This document shows positions 51,269 through 59,684 of a DNA stretch of 64,000 nucleotides, one piece after another. This stretch comes from Streptomyces echinatus (GTDB lineage: Bacteria > Actinomycetota > Actinomycetes > Streptomycetales > Streptomycetaceae). Under the pieces are notes generated by a model. That model ran no database searches. It was not told the DNA's origin and worked only from the letters and a program-made list of their open reading frames with translations. The translations under genes were made by a program, and so were the position numbers. The stretch is from assembly GCF_014203595.1 (NCBI RefSeq), contig NZ_JACHJK010000018.1, positions 62,001 to 126,000 on the forward strand, written 5' to 3'. Position 1 is the first letter of the stretch. Each line of letters begins with the position of its first letter.

Positions 51269-52492
51269 GTGGACCGCTGCATCGTCCTGGTGGACGCCGG
51301 GTATCTGCTGGGTGCCGCCGCCAGCCTCCTCGCCGGTGAGCCCTCGCGATCCCGGATCACCGTCGACCACGCCGCGCTGATCCAGGCACTGCGGGATCGC
51401 GCGGAGTCCGACACCGAGCGCCCGCTGCTGCGCATCTACTGGTTCGACGGCGCCCCCGACCGGGTCCCCCAGCCGGAGCACCGCCGGTTGCGCGTGATGC
51501 CCCGGGTCACCGTCCGGCTGGGCGCCCTCACCCGCAGCGACGGACGCTGGGCCCAGAAGGGCGTCGACGCCGCCATGCACGCCGAGCTGACCGAGCTGGC
51601 CCGCAACCGCGCCTGCTCCGACGTCGTCCTCGTCACCGGCGACGGCGATCTGCTGCCCGGCATGATGGCCGCCAAGGAGCACGGCGTCGCCGTCCACCTG
51701 TGGGCCGTCCAGGCCGCCGACGGCGACTACAACCAGTCCGAGGACCTGGTCGCCGAGGCCGACGAGCGGCGCGTGCTCGACCGCGCCTGGATCACCCAGG
51801 CCGTCCGCGCCAAGGAGCTGACCGGCGTCTGCGCCCCGCCGCCCGCGCCCCGCCCCGAGATCGCCGCGATCCTCTCCGCGCCGCTGCCGGAGTCCGCGCC
51901 CACCACGTCGCCCGAGCGGCCCGCCGAGCAGCCCGCGCACCCGCCGGCCGCCCCGGCGGCGGAGAACGGCGCCGCGGAGCGGGTCCCCGCCCCCAAGGGC
52001 GTCCCCACCCCCAAGGACCTGGCCGCCCTGCGCGCACCCGGTGCCCCGCCCGTGCAGCACCCGGCGACCGCGACCCTGCGCTGGTCCTCCGACAAGGGCT
52101 GGGTCGACCGGCCGGGCGCGGTCTCCGAGCCGCCGGAGGTGGCCTCCATGCCGACGCTGGCCCAGCTCACCACCGCCGAACAGCGCTGGGCGGACCGGGA
52201 GGAGGACATCACCACCGTCGGCGGCGACCCGTACGAGGTGGGGCAGGTCTTCGCCCGCCGCTGGATGTCCCGGCTCGGCGACCAGGGCCATCTGCAGCGG
52301 CTGTCGCAGATGTATCCGCGCGTCCCGCACCGGATCGACGGGGAGCTGCTGCGGTACGCGGCACGGTTCGGGCTGCTCGCACACAAGGACGACCAGATCG
52401 ACGAGCACGACCGTTACGCCATTCGGGCGGGCTTCTGGCGGGAGTTCGACGTCCCGGCGACCGCCGAACCGCACGCGCCGACCGCCGACTGA
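51269..52492 (+). CDS. NYN-domain (PIN-like) putative ribonuclease
   Basis: A 407-residue protein. Residues 1 to about 165 form a NYN domain with acidic active-site residues: IVLVDAGYLLGAA, KGVDAAMHAELTEL and VLVTGDGDLLPGMMAAKEHG. Such proteins are metal-dependent nucleases or RNA-binding proteins. A Pro/Ala-rich linker of about 90 residues follows, then a C-terminal domain (about 300-400) that I do not recognise but is well ordered by composition. GTG 51269 follows GAGGG; GTG 51260 would overlap it. The 213 bases before it carry no other gene except the promoter of the 56-residue gene. Confidence 0.85.
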   Translation: MDRCIVLVDAGYLLGAAASLLAGEPSRSRITVDHAALIQALRDRAESDTERPLLRIYWFDGAPDRVPQPEHRRLRVMPRVTVRLGALTRSDGRWAQKGVDAAMHAELTELARNRACSDVVLVTGDGDLLPGMMAAKEHGVAVHLWAVQAADGDYNQSEDLVAEADERRVLDRAWITQAVRAKELTGVCAPPPAPRPEIAAILSAPLPESAPTTSPERPAEQPAHPPAAPAAENGAAERVPAPKGVPTPKDLAALRAPGAPPVQHPATATLRWSSDKGWVDRPGAVSEPPEVASMPTLAQLTTAEQRWADREEDITTVGGDPYEVGQVFARRWMSRLGDQGHLQRLSQMYPRVPHRIDGELLRYAARFGLLAHKDDQIDEHDRYAIRAGFWREFDVPATAEPHAPTAD

Positions 52493-52551
52493 GTCCCGGT
52501 GGCCGCCCCCGAAGGCGAGCAAGGGCCCCCGACCCCGTAGGCTCGTCCCTT

Positions 52552-53568
52552 GTGATGACGCGCGCGGCACAGGCACTTCGGTACGACGACGTCGTCGTAC
52601 GCGTGCGCGGGCTCGGCAAGACCTACCCGGCCGTGAAAGGCCGGCGGGGCACGCCCGGCACCCCGGAGGTCCGGGCCACCGACGGGGTGGAGCTGGACGT
52701 GCGGCGCGGGGAGGTCTTCGGGCTGCTCGGCCCGAACGGCGCCGGCAAGTCCACCCTCGTACGGCAGCTGACCGGGTTGCTGCGGCCGGACACGGGCAGC
52801 GTCGAGATCCTCGGCCACGACATCGTGAAGCACCCCGAGCGGGCCGCCCGGATCCTCGCCTACCTGGGCCAGGAGTCCACGGCCCTGGACGAGCTGACCG
52901 TCTCCCTCGCCGCCGAGACCACCGGACGCCTGCGCGGCCTGGACGCCCGGCGGGCGCGGGCCGAGCGGGACGCCGTACTGGAGGAGCTGGGGCTCACCCC
53001 GATCGCCGGGCGGGCGCTGAAGAAGCTGTCCGGCGGGCAGCGGCGGCTCGCCTGCTTCGCCGCCGCCCTCGTCGGGCGCCGGGACCTGCTGGTGCTGGAC
53101 GAGCCGACCACCGGCATGGACCCGGTGGCCCGGCGGGCCGTCTGGGCGGCCGTGGACCGGCGGCGGGCCGAGCACGGTACGACCGTGGTGCTGGTCACCC
53201 ACAACGTCATCGAGGCCGAGACGGTCCTGGACCGGGTCGCCGTCCTCGACCAGGGCCGGGTCATCGCCTGCGACAGCCCCGCCGGGCTCAAGGCACAGGT
53301 CGCCGGCGAGGTGCGGGTGGAGCTGGTGTGGCGGGAGCGGGCGCCCCTGGAGGTGCCCGAGGTGGCCGTCCTGCGCGCACGGGCCGTGGTGTCCGGCCGG
53401 CGCTGGACGCTCCGGCTCGCGCCCGAGGAGGCCCGCGCCGTCGTGGCCACCGTGACCGGCGGGGCCGCCTTCGCCGCCCTGGACGACTTCACGCTCGCCA
53501 CGCCCAGCCTGGAGGACGTCTACCTGGCGCTGGGCGGCGAAGCGCGGCAGGGCCTGGTGAGAGCGTGA
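52552..53568 (+). CDS. ABC transporter ATP-binding protein
   Basis: A 338-residue ATPase with Walker A GPNGAGKSTLV, signature LSGGQRRLA, Walker B LLVLDEPTTGMDP and the His switch VLVTHNV. Its C-terminal 70 residues are an extra domain as in DrrA-like exporters. Q-loop YLGQES is present. The GTG at 52552 (or ATG 52555) follows a TAGGCT box, so it is likely leaderless. Forms an operon with the permease that starts 64 bases after it. Confidence 0.9.
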   Translation: MMTRAAQALRYDDVVVRVRGLGKTYPAVKGRRGTPGTPEVRATDGVELDVRRGEVFGLLGPNGAGKSTLVRQLTGLLRPDTGSVEILGHDIVKHPERAARILAYLGQESTALDELTVSLAAETTGRLRGLDARRARAERDAVLEELGLTPIAGRALKKLSGGQRRLACFAAALVGRRDLLVLDEPTTGMDPVARRAVWAAVDRRRAEHGTTVVLVTHNVIEAETVLDRVAVLDQGRVIACDSPAGLKAQVAGEVRVELVWRERAPLEVPEVAVLRARAVVSGRRWTLRLAPEEARAVVATVTGGAAFAALDDFTLATPSLEDVYLALGGEARQGLVRA

Positions 53569-53632
53569 GCGAGCGGGCCGCGGAATGCGTATGGGTCTGC
53601 GCGACTGCCGTAGGGAAGAGGAGCAGCTCGTC

Positions 53633-54454
53633 GTGAGTGTCGTACCCGCCGAGGTCCTGCCGGGCGGCGCCCGGGCCGTACCGGAGCCGGCGCCCCGCGC
53701 GGCCGAGCTCGGCCCGCCCGCGCGGCTGTGGCCGTCGCTGGCGGCCGTCTACCGGGCGCAGCTGTCCCGGGCCCGGGTGGCGCGCATCCCGCTGCTGTTC
53801 GTGGCGACCTTCCAGTCCGTCGGCATCGCCGTGATGATGCGCGGTGTCGTCGACAGCGGCCCCGAGGCCCAGTCCGTGGTGGCCGGGTCGTCCGTGCTCG
53901 TCGTCGCGTACGTGGCGCTGAACCTGCTCTCGCAGTACTTCGGGCAGCTGCGGGCCAGCGGCGGACTCGATCACTACGCCACGCTGCCGGTGCCGCCGGC
54001 GGCCGTGGTGCTGGGAGCGGCGGCGGCCTACGCCTCCTTCACCGTGCCGGGGACCCTGGTGACCGCCCTCTTCGGCTGTGCGCTGTTCGGGCTGCCGCTG
54101 TCCAACCTGTGGATCCTGGTGGCCGTGATCCCGCTCGCCGGGGCCGCGCTGGCCGGGCTCGGCGCCGCCTGCGGGCTGCTCGCGCCCCGGCCGGAGCTGG
54201 CCACGCTGCTCGGGCAGCTGGGCATGTCGGCGGCGCTGCTGCTGGGTGTGCTGCCGGCCGACCGGATGCCGGAGGCCGTACGGCTGGCCCGTGATCTGCT
54301 GCCCTCGACCTACGGCGTGGAGGCCTACGCGCGGACCTTCGGGGCCCACCCGGACTGGGCCGTCGTCCTCGCTGACCTGGGGGTGTGCGCGGGTGTCGGA
54401 GTGGTGTCGCTGGCCGTGGCGACCTGGGCCTACCGCAGGGCCGCCGTCCGGTGA
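53633..54454 (+). CDS. ABC-2 type transporter permease
   Basis: A 273-residue membrane protein with about six helices. GGLDHYATLPVPPAAVVLG is the cytoplasmic loop pattern of ABC-2 permeases. It partners the ATPase just upstream; substrate unknown. GTG 53633 is chosen because GAGGAG precedes it at about 11 bases; the open frame to 53585 has no ribosome site. Confidence 0.87.
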   Translation: MSVVPAEVLPGGARAVPEPAPRAAELGPPARLWPSLAAVYRAQLSRARVARIPLLFVATFQSVGIAVMMRGVVDSGPEAQSVVAGSSVLVVAYVALNLLSQYFGQLRASGGLDHYATLPVPPAAVVLGAAAAYASFTVPGTLVTALFGCALFGLPLSNLWILVAVIPLAGAALAGLGAACGLLAPRPELATLLGQLGMSAALLLGVLPADRMPEAVRLARDLLPSTYGVEAYARTFGAHPDWAVVLADLGVCAGVGVVSLAVATWAYRRAAVR

Positions 54455-54488
54455 CGCGGCGCACAGGACGACCTGGCACGATGGCAGG

Positions 54489-55130
54489 GTGACCGCACCG
54501 TTGACTCCCTCGCCGCCACCGCACGACGACTCCCCGCACCAGGTCCGGCCGGCCTCGCCGTCCGCCGGGGCGTTTGCCGGGGGTGAGTACGGCCAGGACG
54601 GTCCCGGCATGCGGACGGAAGTGCTGGAGGGCGCCGTGATCACGGTGGCGTCGGCGGTCGGCGGGCTGCTGCTCGGGCTGCTGTGGTGGTGGCTGGCGCC
54701 GCACGTGCCGCTGGTGGGCGACGAGATCGACCGGAACTGGGTCGTCTACCTGAAGGACTCCGAGGGGGAGCAGGCGATCGGGGTGGACGGGACGTTCACC
54801 CTGCTGGGCCTGGCCTTCGGGCTGGTCAGCGCGGTCGCGGTGGTGCTGTGGCGGCGGCGCGGGGGTGTGCCGCTCGTCGTGGGACTGGGCCTCGGCGGAC
54901 TGCTGGGGTCGCTGGTGGCGTGGCGGCTGGGGGTCTGGCTGGGTCCCGGGTCCGACGTGCTCGCGCATGCGCAGGCCGTGGGCAAGGGGGTGACGTTCTC
55001 GGCGCCGCTGAAGCTGTCGGCGAAGGGGGCGTTGCTGGCGTGGCCGCTGGCCGGGGTGCTGGTGCATCTCGGGCTGACCGCGCTGTTCGGGCCCCGGGAC
55101 CCCGAGCCGCCGTACCCGCAGCAGCCGTAG
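54489..55130 (+). CDS. Membrane protein, possibly DUF2567 family
   Basis: A 213-residue protein. A Pro-rich cytoplasmic start is followed by four membrane segments: VITVASAVGGLLLGLLWWWL, FTLLGLAFGLVSAVAVVLW, GLGLGGLLGSLVAWRLGVWL and ALLAWPLAGVLVHLGLTALF. The extracytoplasmic loop between the first two has a DSEGEQAIGVDGTF pattern seen in actinobacterial DUF2567 proteins as I recall; this match is not certain. GTG 54489 lies just behind a CACGAT box and may be leaderless. The 204 bases after it (55131-55334) contain no recognised feature. Confidence 0.7.
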   Translation: MTAPLTPSPPPHDDSPHQVRPASPSAGAFAGGEYGQDGPGMRTEVLEGAVITVASAVGGLLLGLLWWWLAPHVPLVGDEIDRNWVVYLKDSEGEQAIGVDGTFTLLGLAFGLVSAVAVVLWRRRGGVPLVVGLGLGGLLGSLVAWRLGVWLGPGSDVLAHAQAVGKGVTFSAPLKLSAKGALLAWPLAGVLVHLGLTALFGPRDPEPPYPQQP

Positions 55131-55334
55131 CCGGGGCTTCGACCCGGACCCCGTTCCCGCTTTCCCGACCGCCCACCCGACTCGGCCGGCAGCAAGGGCA
55201 CCGTCCACCGGCCGAACCCCGCCGAACAGGCGCACGCACCCGGGACCCCGGCCGCCCGGCCGGAACCCCGCGCCCCCGTCACGGCAGGCTCACCGGGACC
55301 CCCCGTCCCTGTCTCGGTCGGCTCGCCGGGGGTG

Positions 55335-55847
55335 TCAGCCTCGGCCGATGGGGGCCAGTACCGCGTTCGTGAGGGTGGTCAGGTCGGTGGGGGAGAGTTC
55401 GACCTCCAGGCCCCTGCGGCCCGCCGAGACGCAGATCGTCGCGTGGGCCCCGGCCGAGTCGTCCAGGACCGTGCGGAGCCGCTTGCGCTGGCCCAGCGGG
55501 GAGATGCCGCCGCGCACGTAACCCGTGGTGCGTTCGGCGAGGGCGGGGTCGGCCATGGCCGCCCGTTTGCCGCCCACCGCCGCCGCCAGGGCCTTCAGGT
55601 CCAGGGAGCCGGCCACCGGGACCACGCCCACCACCAGGGAGCCGTCCACGTCGGCCACCAGGGTCTTGAAGACGCGGTCGGGGGAGACGCCCATCGCCTC
55701 CGCCGCCTCCTCGCCGTAGGAGGGGTGGGACGGGTCGTGGTCGTAGGAGTGGACGGTGAAGTCCACACCCGCCGCCGTCAGGGCGACCGTGGCGGGCGTC
55801 CCCGCCCGGCCCCCGCTTTCCTGCTGCTTCTTCGGCTTCTTCGCCAT
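55335..55847 (-). CDS. ybaK: YbaK/EbsC-type aminoacyl-tRNA deacylase
   Basis: A 170-residue YbaK-fold protein that hydrolyses mischarged tRNA, most likely Cys-tRNA(Pro). Key residues are in VFKTLVAD (catalytic Lys), the GGISPLGQRKRL loop and the C-terminal GLEVELSPTDL segment. ATG 55847, normal length. It is followed by the LON-domain gene upstream on the same strand. Confidence 0.9.
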   Translation of the reverse strand: MAKKPKKQQESGGRAGTPATVALTAAGVDFTVHSYDHDPSHPSYGEEAAEAMGVSPDRVFKTLVADVDGSLVVGVVPVAGSLDLKALAAAVGGKRAAMADPALAERTTGYVRGGISPLGQRKRLRTVLDDSAGAHATICVSAGRRGLEVELSPTDLTTLTNAVLAPIGRG

Positions 55848-55881
55848 CGGAGTGTCCCGGCCTCGGTCTTCCCGCTGGTCC

Positions 55882-56622
55882 TCAGTTCAGGCTGGTCGGC
55901 GCCCGCGTCAGCTCGAACGCGGGCAGCGACGGCAGGTTACGGATGATCGCCGTCTCCGCGCGAAGGAGTTTCAGCTCGTCCCGCAGCCGGGACGCGGTGT
56001 CCGGCGCCTGGAGCAGCCGCTGCTTGGTCGGCGTGTCGTGCACCATCGCCGCCGCCACCAGGTACGACACCACGCCCGGATCGTCCGGCAGTTCGGCACT
56101 GGTGGACAGCGAGCGCTCCCGGGCGCCCGCCAGCCGCTTCTGGTACTGCCGGAAGGAGCGCAGGACGCCCTCGGCCAGCGCGCCGGCCTCGTCCCCGGGC
56201 TCCTCGGCCAGCTCCTCCAGCTCCGCGGTCAGGAACGGTCCCGACGCGTCCACGGACAGCAGCCGCGCCCGGGTCGTGCCGGTCGCCAGCACCTCGAACG
56301 TGCCGTCGGACCGCTCCCGGACGGTCGCCGCGTCCGCGATACAGCCCACCCCGTGGAAGGCTTTGAGCGGGTCGGGGCCGAAGCCGGCGGCCGGGCCCCG
56401 TTCGGGCTGTGCCGTGGGATCCGGCATGCCCGAGGAGCTCGGCGCCACCTCGTAGCCGTCGCGGATGGCGACGACCGCGAACCGGCGCGGCTCGTCCTCC
56501 GGGGTCTTCATCAGGTCGCGCATCATGGCGCGATAACGCTCCTCGAAGACGTTCAGCGGCAGCACGAGCCCCGGGAACAGCACCGAGTTCAGCGGAAAGA
56601 GCGGGAGACGGACGGTGGTCAC
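55882..56622 (-). CDS. LON substrate-binding domain protein
   Basis: A 246-residue stand-alone LON N-terminal (PUA-like) domain: VRLPLFPLNSVLFPGLVLPLNVFE at the start, and VGCIADAATV further on. There is no ATPase or protease part. It may recognise unfolded proteins, but the role is unknown. GTG 56622 sits eight bases behind a TTAGGCT box, implying a leaderless message. The frame is open far upstream but overlaps the next gene. Confidence 0.87.
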   Translation of the reverse strand: MTTVRLPLFPLNSVLFPGLVLPLNVFEERYRAMMRDLMKTPEDEPRRFAVVAIRDGYEVAPSSSGMPDPTAQPERGPAAGFGPDPLKAFHGVGCIADAATVRERSDGTFEVLATGTTRARLLSVDASGPFLTAELEELAEEPGDEAGALAEGVLRSFRQYQKRLAGARERSLSTSAELPDDPGVVSYLVAAAMVHDTPTKQRLLQAPDTASRLRDELKLLRAETAIIRNLPSLPAFELTRAPTSLN

Positions 56623-56633
56623 GGCGCCCCAGC

Positions 56634-57674
56634 CTAATGGTCGGCGGCGCGGGCGTGTCCGCGCCGGCCGTCGAGGGACTCCGGCGGCCCCGTCAGCAGC
56701 CCCGCCGGAGCGGCTCCCGGGCCCGCCGTCTCCAGGTGTTCCCGCAGGCGCAGGAAGTGGCCCAGCGGGTCGTCGGAGAACCGGCCCCAGGGGAACGAGG
56801 TGGCGTACGGGCCGATCAGGCGCAGCTGGACGCGGGCGTCCTCCCAGCGGTCCAGCCGCAGCAGCACGTACAGCAGCTTGTTGCGCACCTCGGCGGGAGC
56901 CGGGTCGGCCGCCGGGAGGCGCCCGGACAGCTCGATCGCGCGGTCGGCCGCCGCGTCCAGCCGGGCGCGCGGCACGGCGGGGCCGCAGCCGTCGGTCAGG
57001 TAGCCGAAGGCCGCCCGGGCGGGCAGGGCCTGGACCAGCGAGTCGGCCGGGGCGTCCTGCGCGGCCCGGTCGGCGAAGTCGAAGCACTCGCGGTGGGAGC
57101 CGTGCCAGGAGGCGGCCAGATAGCGCAGGGCGGCCACATGGCAGCCGTAGTGGTGCGGGGCCCGCCGGACGGCCGCCTCCCACAGCTCCTCGAAGTAGCG
57201 GTGCCCGGCCCGCGAGCCGCGCGCGTGGTCGAGCGCGATCCGCCAGGGCACCGGGTCGAGGCCGTCGGCGCGGGCGGCGGCCGTGATCAGCGGGCTCACC
57301 TCGCCCAGCAGCTCGGCCCGGGCCGGCGAGGGCCAGGCCCGGTCCACCGCCAGCTGGGTCCCGACCAGCAGCGCCCCGGGGTCGTCCGGGGCGGCGCCGA
57401 GCCACTCCTCGTACCACTCGGTGCGCGAGCGGGCGAAGGCGGCCAGGCGCCGTACGTACCGGTCGCGCCACTCCCACTCGGCCGCGGCGCGGGTGGCGGC
57501 GAGCAGGCCGGCCGCGGTGGCGTACTCGCCCCGGCCGGCCGCGACGAGCGCGGGCGAGAGGAGCTCGTCGGGCGCGTCGAGCACGGCCTCGTCCCTGGCC
57601 GGTGGCCGGCCGGCCGGGCGCGCGAAGCGTTTGGTCATCCGGGTGGGGCGGATGAACGAGGGCAGCAGAGCCAT
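56634..57674 (-). CDS. Helical-repeat (TPR-like) protein of unknown function
   Basis: A 346-residue protein composed of helices rich in Ala, Arg and Trp, with repeating segments such as ELLSPALVAAGRGEYATAAGLL and NKLLYVLLRLDRWEDARVQL that look like TPR-type pairs. No catalytic motif is seen. Start is uncertain: ATG 57674 (MALLPSFIRPTRM), ATG 57686 or later codons; none has a strong ribosome site. It ends 11 bases before the LON-domain start. Confidence 0.7.
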   Translation of the reverse strand: MALLPSFIRPTRMTKRFARPAGRPPARDEAVLDAPDELLSPALVAAGRGEYATAAGLLAATRAAAEWEWRDRYVRRLAAFARSRTEWYEEWLGAAPDDPGALLVGTQLAVDRAWPSPARAELLGEVSPLITAAARADGLDPVPWRIALDHARGSRAGHRYFEELWEAAVRRAPHHYGCHVAALRYLAASWHGSHRECFDFADRAAQDAPADSLVQALPARAAFGYLTDGCGPAVPRARLDAAADRAIELSGRLPAADPAPAEVRNKLLYVLLRLDRWEDARVQLRLIGPYATSFPWGRFSDDPLGHFLRLREHLETAGPGAAPAGLLTGPPESLDGRRGHARAADH

Positions 57675-57842
57675 GGTGACGACCATTGAAAGTCCGCAGG
57701 TCGGGGCGGCGCCAGAGGGTTGTGGCAAGTCATGGAAGGTTGTACGGCGTACGGTCAAGGGCCGGTAAAGGGTGAATGTTCGTATTGTGTGCGGGTGGTG
57801 TCGGTGAGGGGCGTGTTCCGCCGGTGACGGCGATCCGGCCGC

Positions 57843-57920
57843 GGCTCCGGCCGGGGCGTACCCCTCGGCTCCGGCCGGGCGTGGCCGTGCGCTCCGGCTC
57901 CGGCCCGGGCGTGGCCGTCA
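57843..57920. repeat. Three imperfect copies of a ~22-bp GC-rich unit
   Basis: Copies of the pattern CTCCGGCCGGGCGTGGCCGT (with variants) begin near 57845, 57869 and 57897. They fill the 159-base gap before the stop of the beta-helix protein gene, and the last overlaps its stop codon. Nothing else is visible in 57759-57917. Confidence 0.6.
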
Positions 57921-59495
57921 GCTCCGGCGCAGCAGCCGGGTCGCGCCCGCCGCGACCGTCGTCGCCAGGACCCAGCCGAGCAGGACCATCGCCGCCGCGA
58001 GCCACTGCCAGCCGGCCCGCAGCTGCCACTGGCCCACCTGGCCCAGGTCGATCACCGGCAGCAGCAGGTCCAGCGTGAAGAGCGCCGGGTTCCAGGCCGG
58101 GTGACCGCCGGGGTTCATGGGCGGATGCCCGGCGTGGGCGAACGCCAGCGTGCCCGCCGCCCACAGCACCGCCATCCACACCGCGGCGCGGCCCGGACGG
58201 TAGCCGTAGGCGACGGTCCAGTCCTGCACGAAGCCCCAGACCTTGGCGGCGGGCGGCAGGGTCTCGCGCCGCCGGCGCTGCTTGGCGAGCAGCACCTCGC
58301 GCGCGTCCTCGTCCTCCCCGGCGGCCCTCAGTACCGAGGCCAGCCGCTCGTACGGCTCCGGGGCGTACTCCGCGGTGGCCGCCGCCACCCAGTCCAGGCG
58401 CCGGGTCAGCGGGAACGGGCCCTGTGGCACCAGGTTCTCGTAGGTGAACCCGCCCATGTGCAGGTTGCCGGCGTCCGGCCAGCTGCTCGCGCGGTCCACC
58501 AGGGTCGTGATCCGGGCGCCCGACAGCACGACCTTGCCGCGCTGCGGCTTGTCCCCGAGGAAGCGCAGCTCCGGGGTCTGCGCCCGGCGCAGGGACAGCT
58601 CCTGGTCGTCGGTGAAGACGAACCGGGCCCGCTCCAGGTCGACGGCGTCCCCGAACCGCCCGTCGTCCAGCCGCACCCCGCCCCGGCACTCGAACCGCTG
58701 GATCCGCGTCCCGCGCGCGGGTGTCGTGCCGCTCAGCTGCGGGCTGCCCACGCCCGCCGGGGTCAGGTACAGGGTGCGCTCGACCGTCATCTGGGGCGCG
58801 TTCAGGGCGAAGCGGGAGTAGGGGTTGGTGAGCCGCGCGCCGCGCAGGCTGAGCGAGACGCCGATCTGGGCGCCGCGCAGGCTCATCTCGCCGTGCGACT
58901 CCAGCATCTCCGCCTGGAGGTCCTGGCCGACGGTCATGCCGTCCGCCGCGATCGACCGGCCGCTGCGGTCGCGGTGCGCGACGGCCTGGTTGAGGAGCAG
59001 ATCGGTGCCGATGTGCGCGTCCGTCAGCCGGACCCCGCTGCGGAACCGGCAGCGCGGCAGATGCAGGTCACCCTCCGTGTGCACCCGGGCCGCCTCCAGG
59101 CGTGGCACCGAGCAGTCCACCATGCGGACGGTGGTGAACCGGGCCTCCGGCAGCCGGACCTCCTCGTCGAAGCGGCAGCCGCGCAGCTCCAGGTACGGGG
59201 TGACCTGGCCGCCCGCCAGGTCCAGGGCGCCGGTGATCCGCACGCCGACGAGCTTCAGCGCGGACACCCGGCCGGCCAGCGCCGGCGGGCCGTCCAGCAG
59301 CAGCCAGCACACGATGCGGGCCCGCACGGTCCGCTCGGGACCCCAGGGGTGCCCGCCGTGCGGATCGTCCACCGTGAAGTCCCCGCTGCTCAGGTCGTAC
59401 ACGCTGCCGTTGCGGAAGGCCTGCCACATGCCCGCCTCGGGCGCGGACAGGTCGTCCGGCAGATCCCCCGTGCGGATGCCGGCCCCCTCGGTCAC
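57918..59495 (-). CDS. Beta-helix (pentapeptide-like) membrane protein
   Basis: A 525-residue protein. Residues about 70-350 have regular short strands (LKLVGVRITGALDLAGG, YLELRGCRFDEEVRLPEARF, MSLRGAQIGVSLSLRGARL), with a periodicity like pentapeptide or right-handed beta-helix proteins. The last 120 residues have three or so membrane segments (VWMAVLWAAGTLAFAHAG, AAAMVLLGWVLATTVAAGA). Similar Streptomyces proteins are often labelled 'membrane-associated oxidoreductase', but I see no cofactor motif to support that. GTG 59495. It is divergent from hisD. Confidence 0.78.
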   Translation of the reverse strand: MTEGAGIRTGDLPDDLSAPEAGMWQAFRNGSVYDLSSGDFTVDDPHGGHPWGPERTVRARIVCWLLLDGPPALAGRVSALKLVGVRITGALDLAGGQVTPYLELRGCRFDEEVRLPEARFTTVRMVDCSVPRLEAARVHTEGDLHLPRCRFRSGVRLTDAHIGTDLLLNQAVAHRDRSGRSIAADGMTVGQDLQAEMLESHGEMSLRGAQIGVSLSLRGARLTNPYSRFALNAPQMTVERTLYLTPAGVGSPQLSGTTPARGTRIQRFECRGGVRLDDGRFGDAVDLERARFVFTDDQELSLRRAQTPELRFLGDKPQRGKVVLSGARITTLVDRASSWPDAGNLHMGGFTYENLVPQGPFPLTRRLDWVAAATAEYAPEPYERLASVLRAAGEDEDAREVLLAKQRRRRETLPPAAKVWGFVQDWTVAYGYRPGRAAVWMAVLWAAGTLAFAHAGHPPMNPGGHPAWNPALFTLDLLLPVIDLGQVGQWQLRAGWQWLAAAMVLLGWVLATTVAAGATRLLRRS

Positions 59496-59603
59496 CGCTC
59501 TCCTCTCTCCGTTCGGTGGTTTTCGTACAGCCGTTCATGCCCGCTGCGTGACCCCCGGAACACCACACGTGAAGGTGATCTTCCGAGTTCCGGCCAGCCT
59601 ATG

Positions 59604-59642
59604 TACCAGTCATTGGCCCACGTTCTGTATCAGCCATTGATA
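59604..59642. promoter_or_regulatory. Two tandem dyads in front of hisD
   Basis: TACCA-GTCAT-TGGCC (59604-59618) and TATCA-GCCAT-TGATA (59628-59642) share the form TAYCA-N5-TGRYM, 12 of 15 bases in register, with centres 24 bases apart. They lie about 45-80 bases before the hisD start in the gap shared with the beta-helix gene. Likely a paired operator for an unknown regulator. Confidence 0.5.
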
Positions 59643-59684
59643 CGCGCGGACGGCCCCCGACGGCGGTCTGAGAGAATTGGGACT

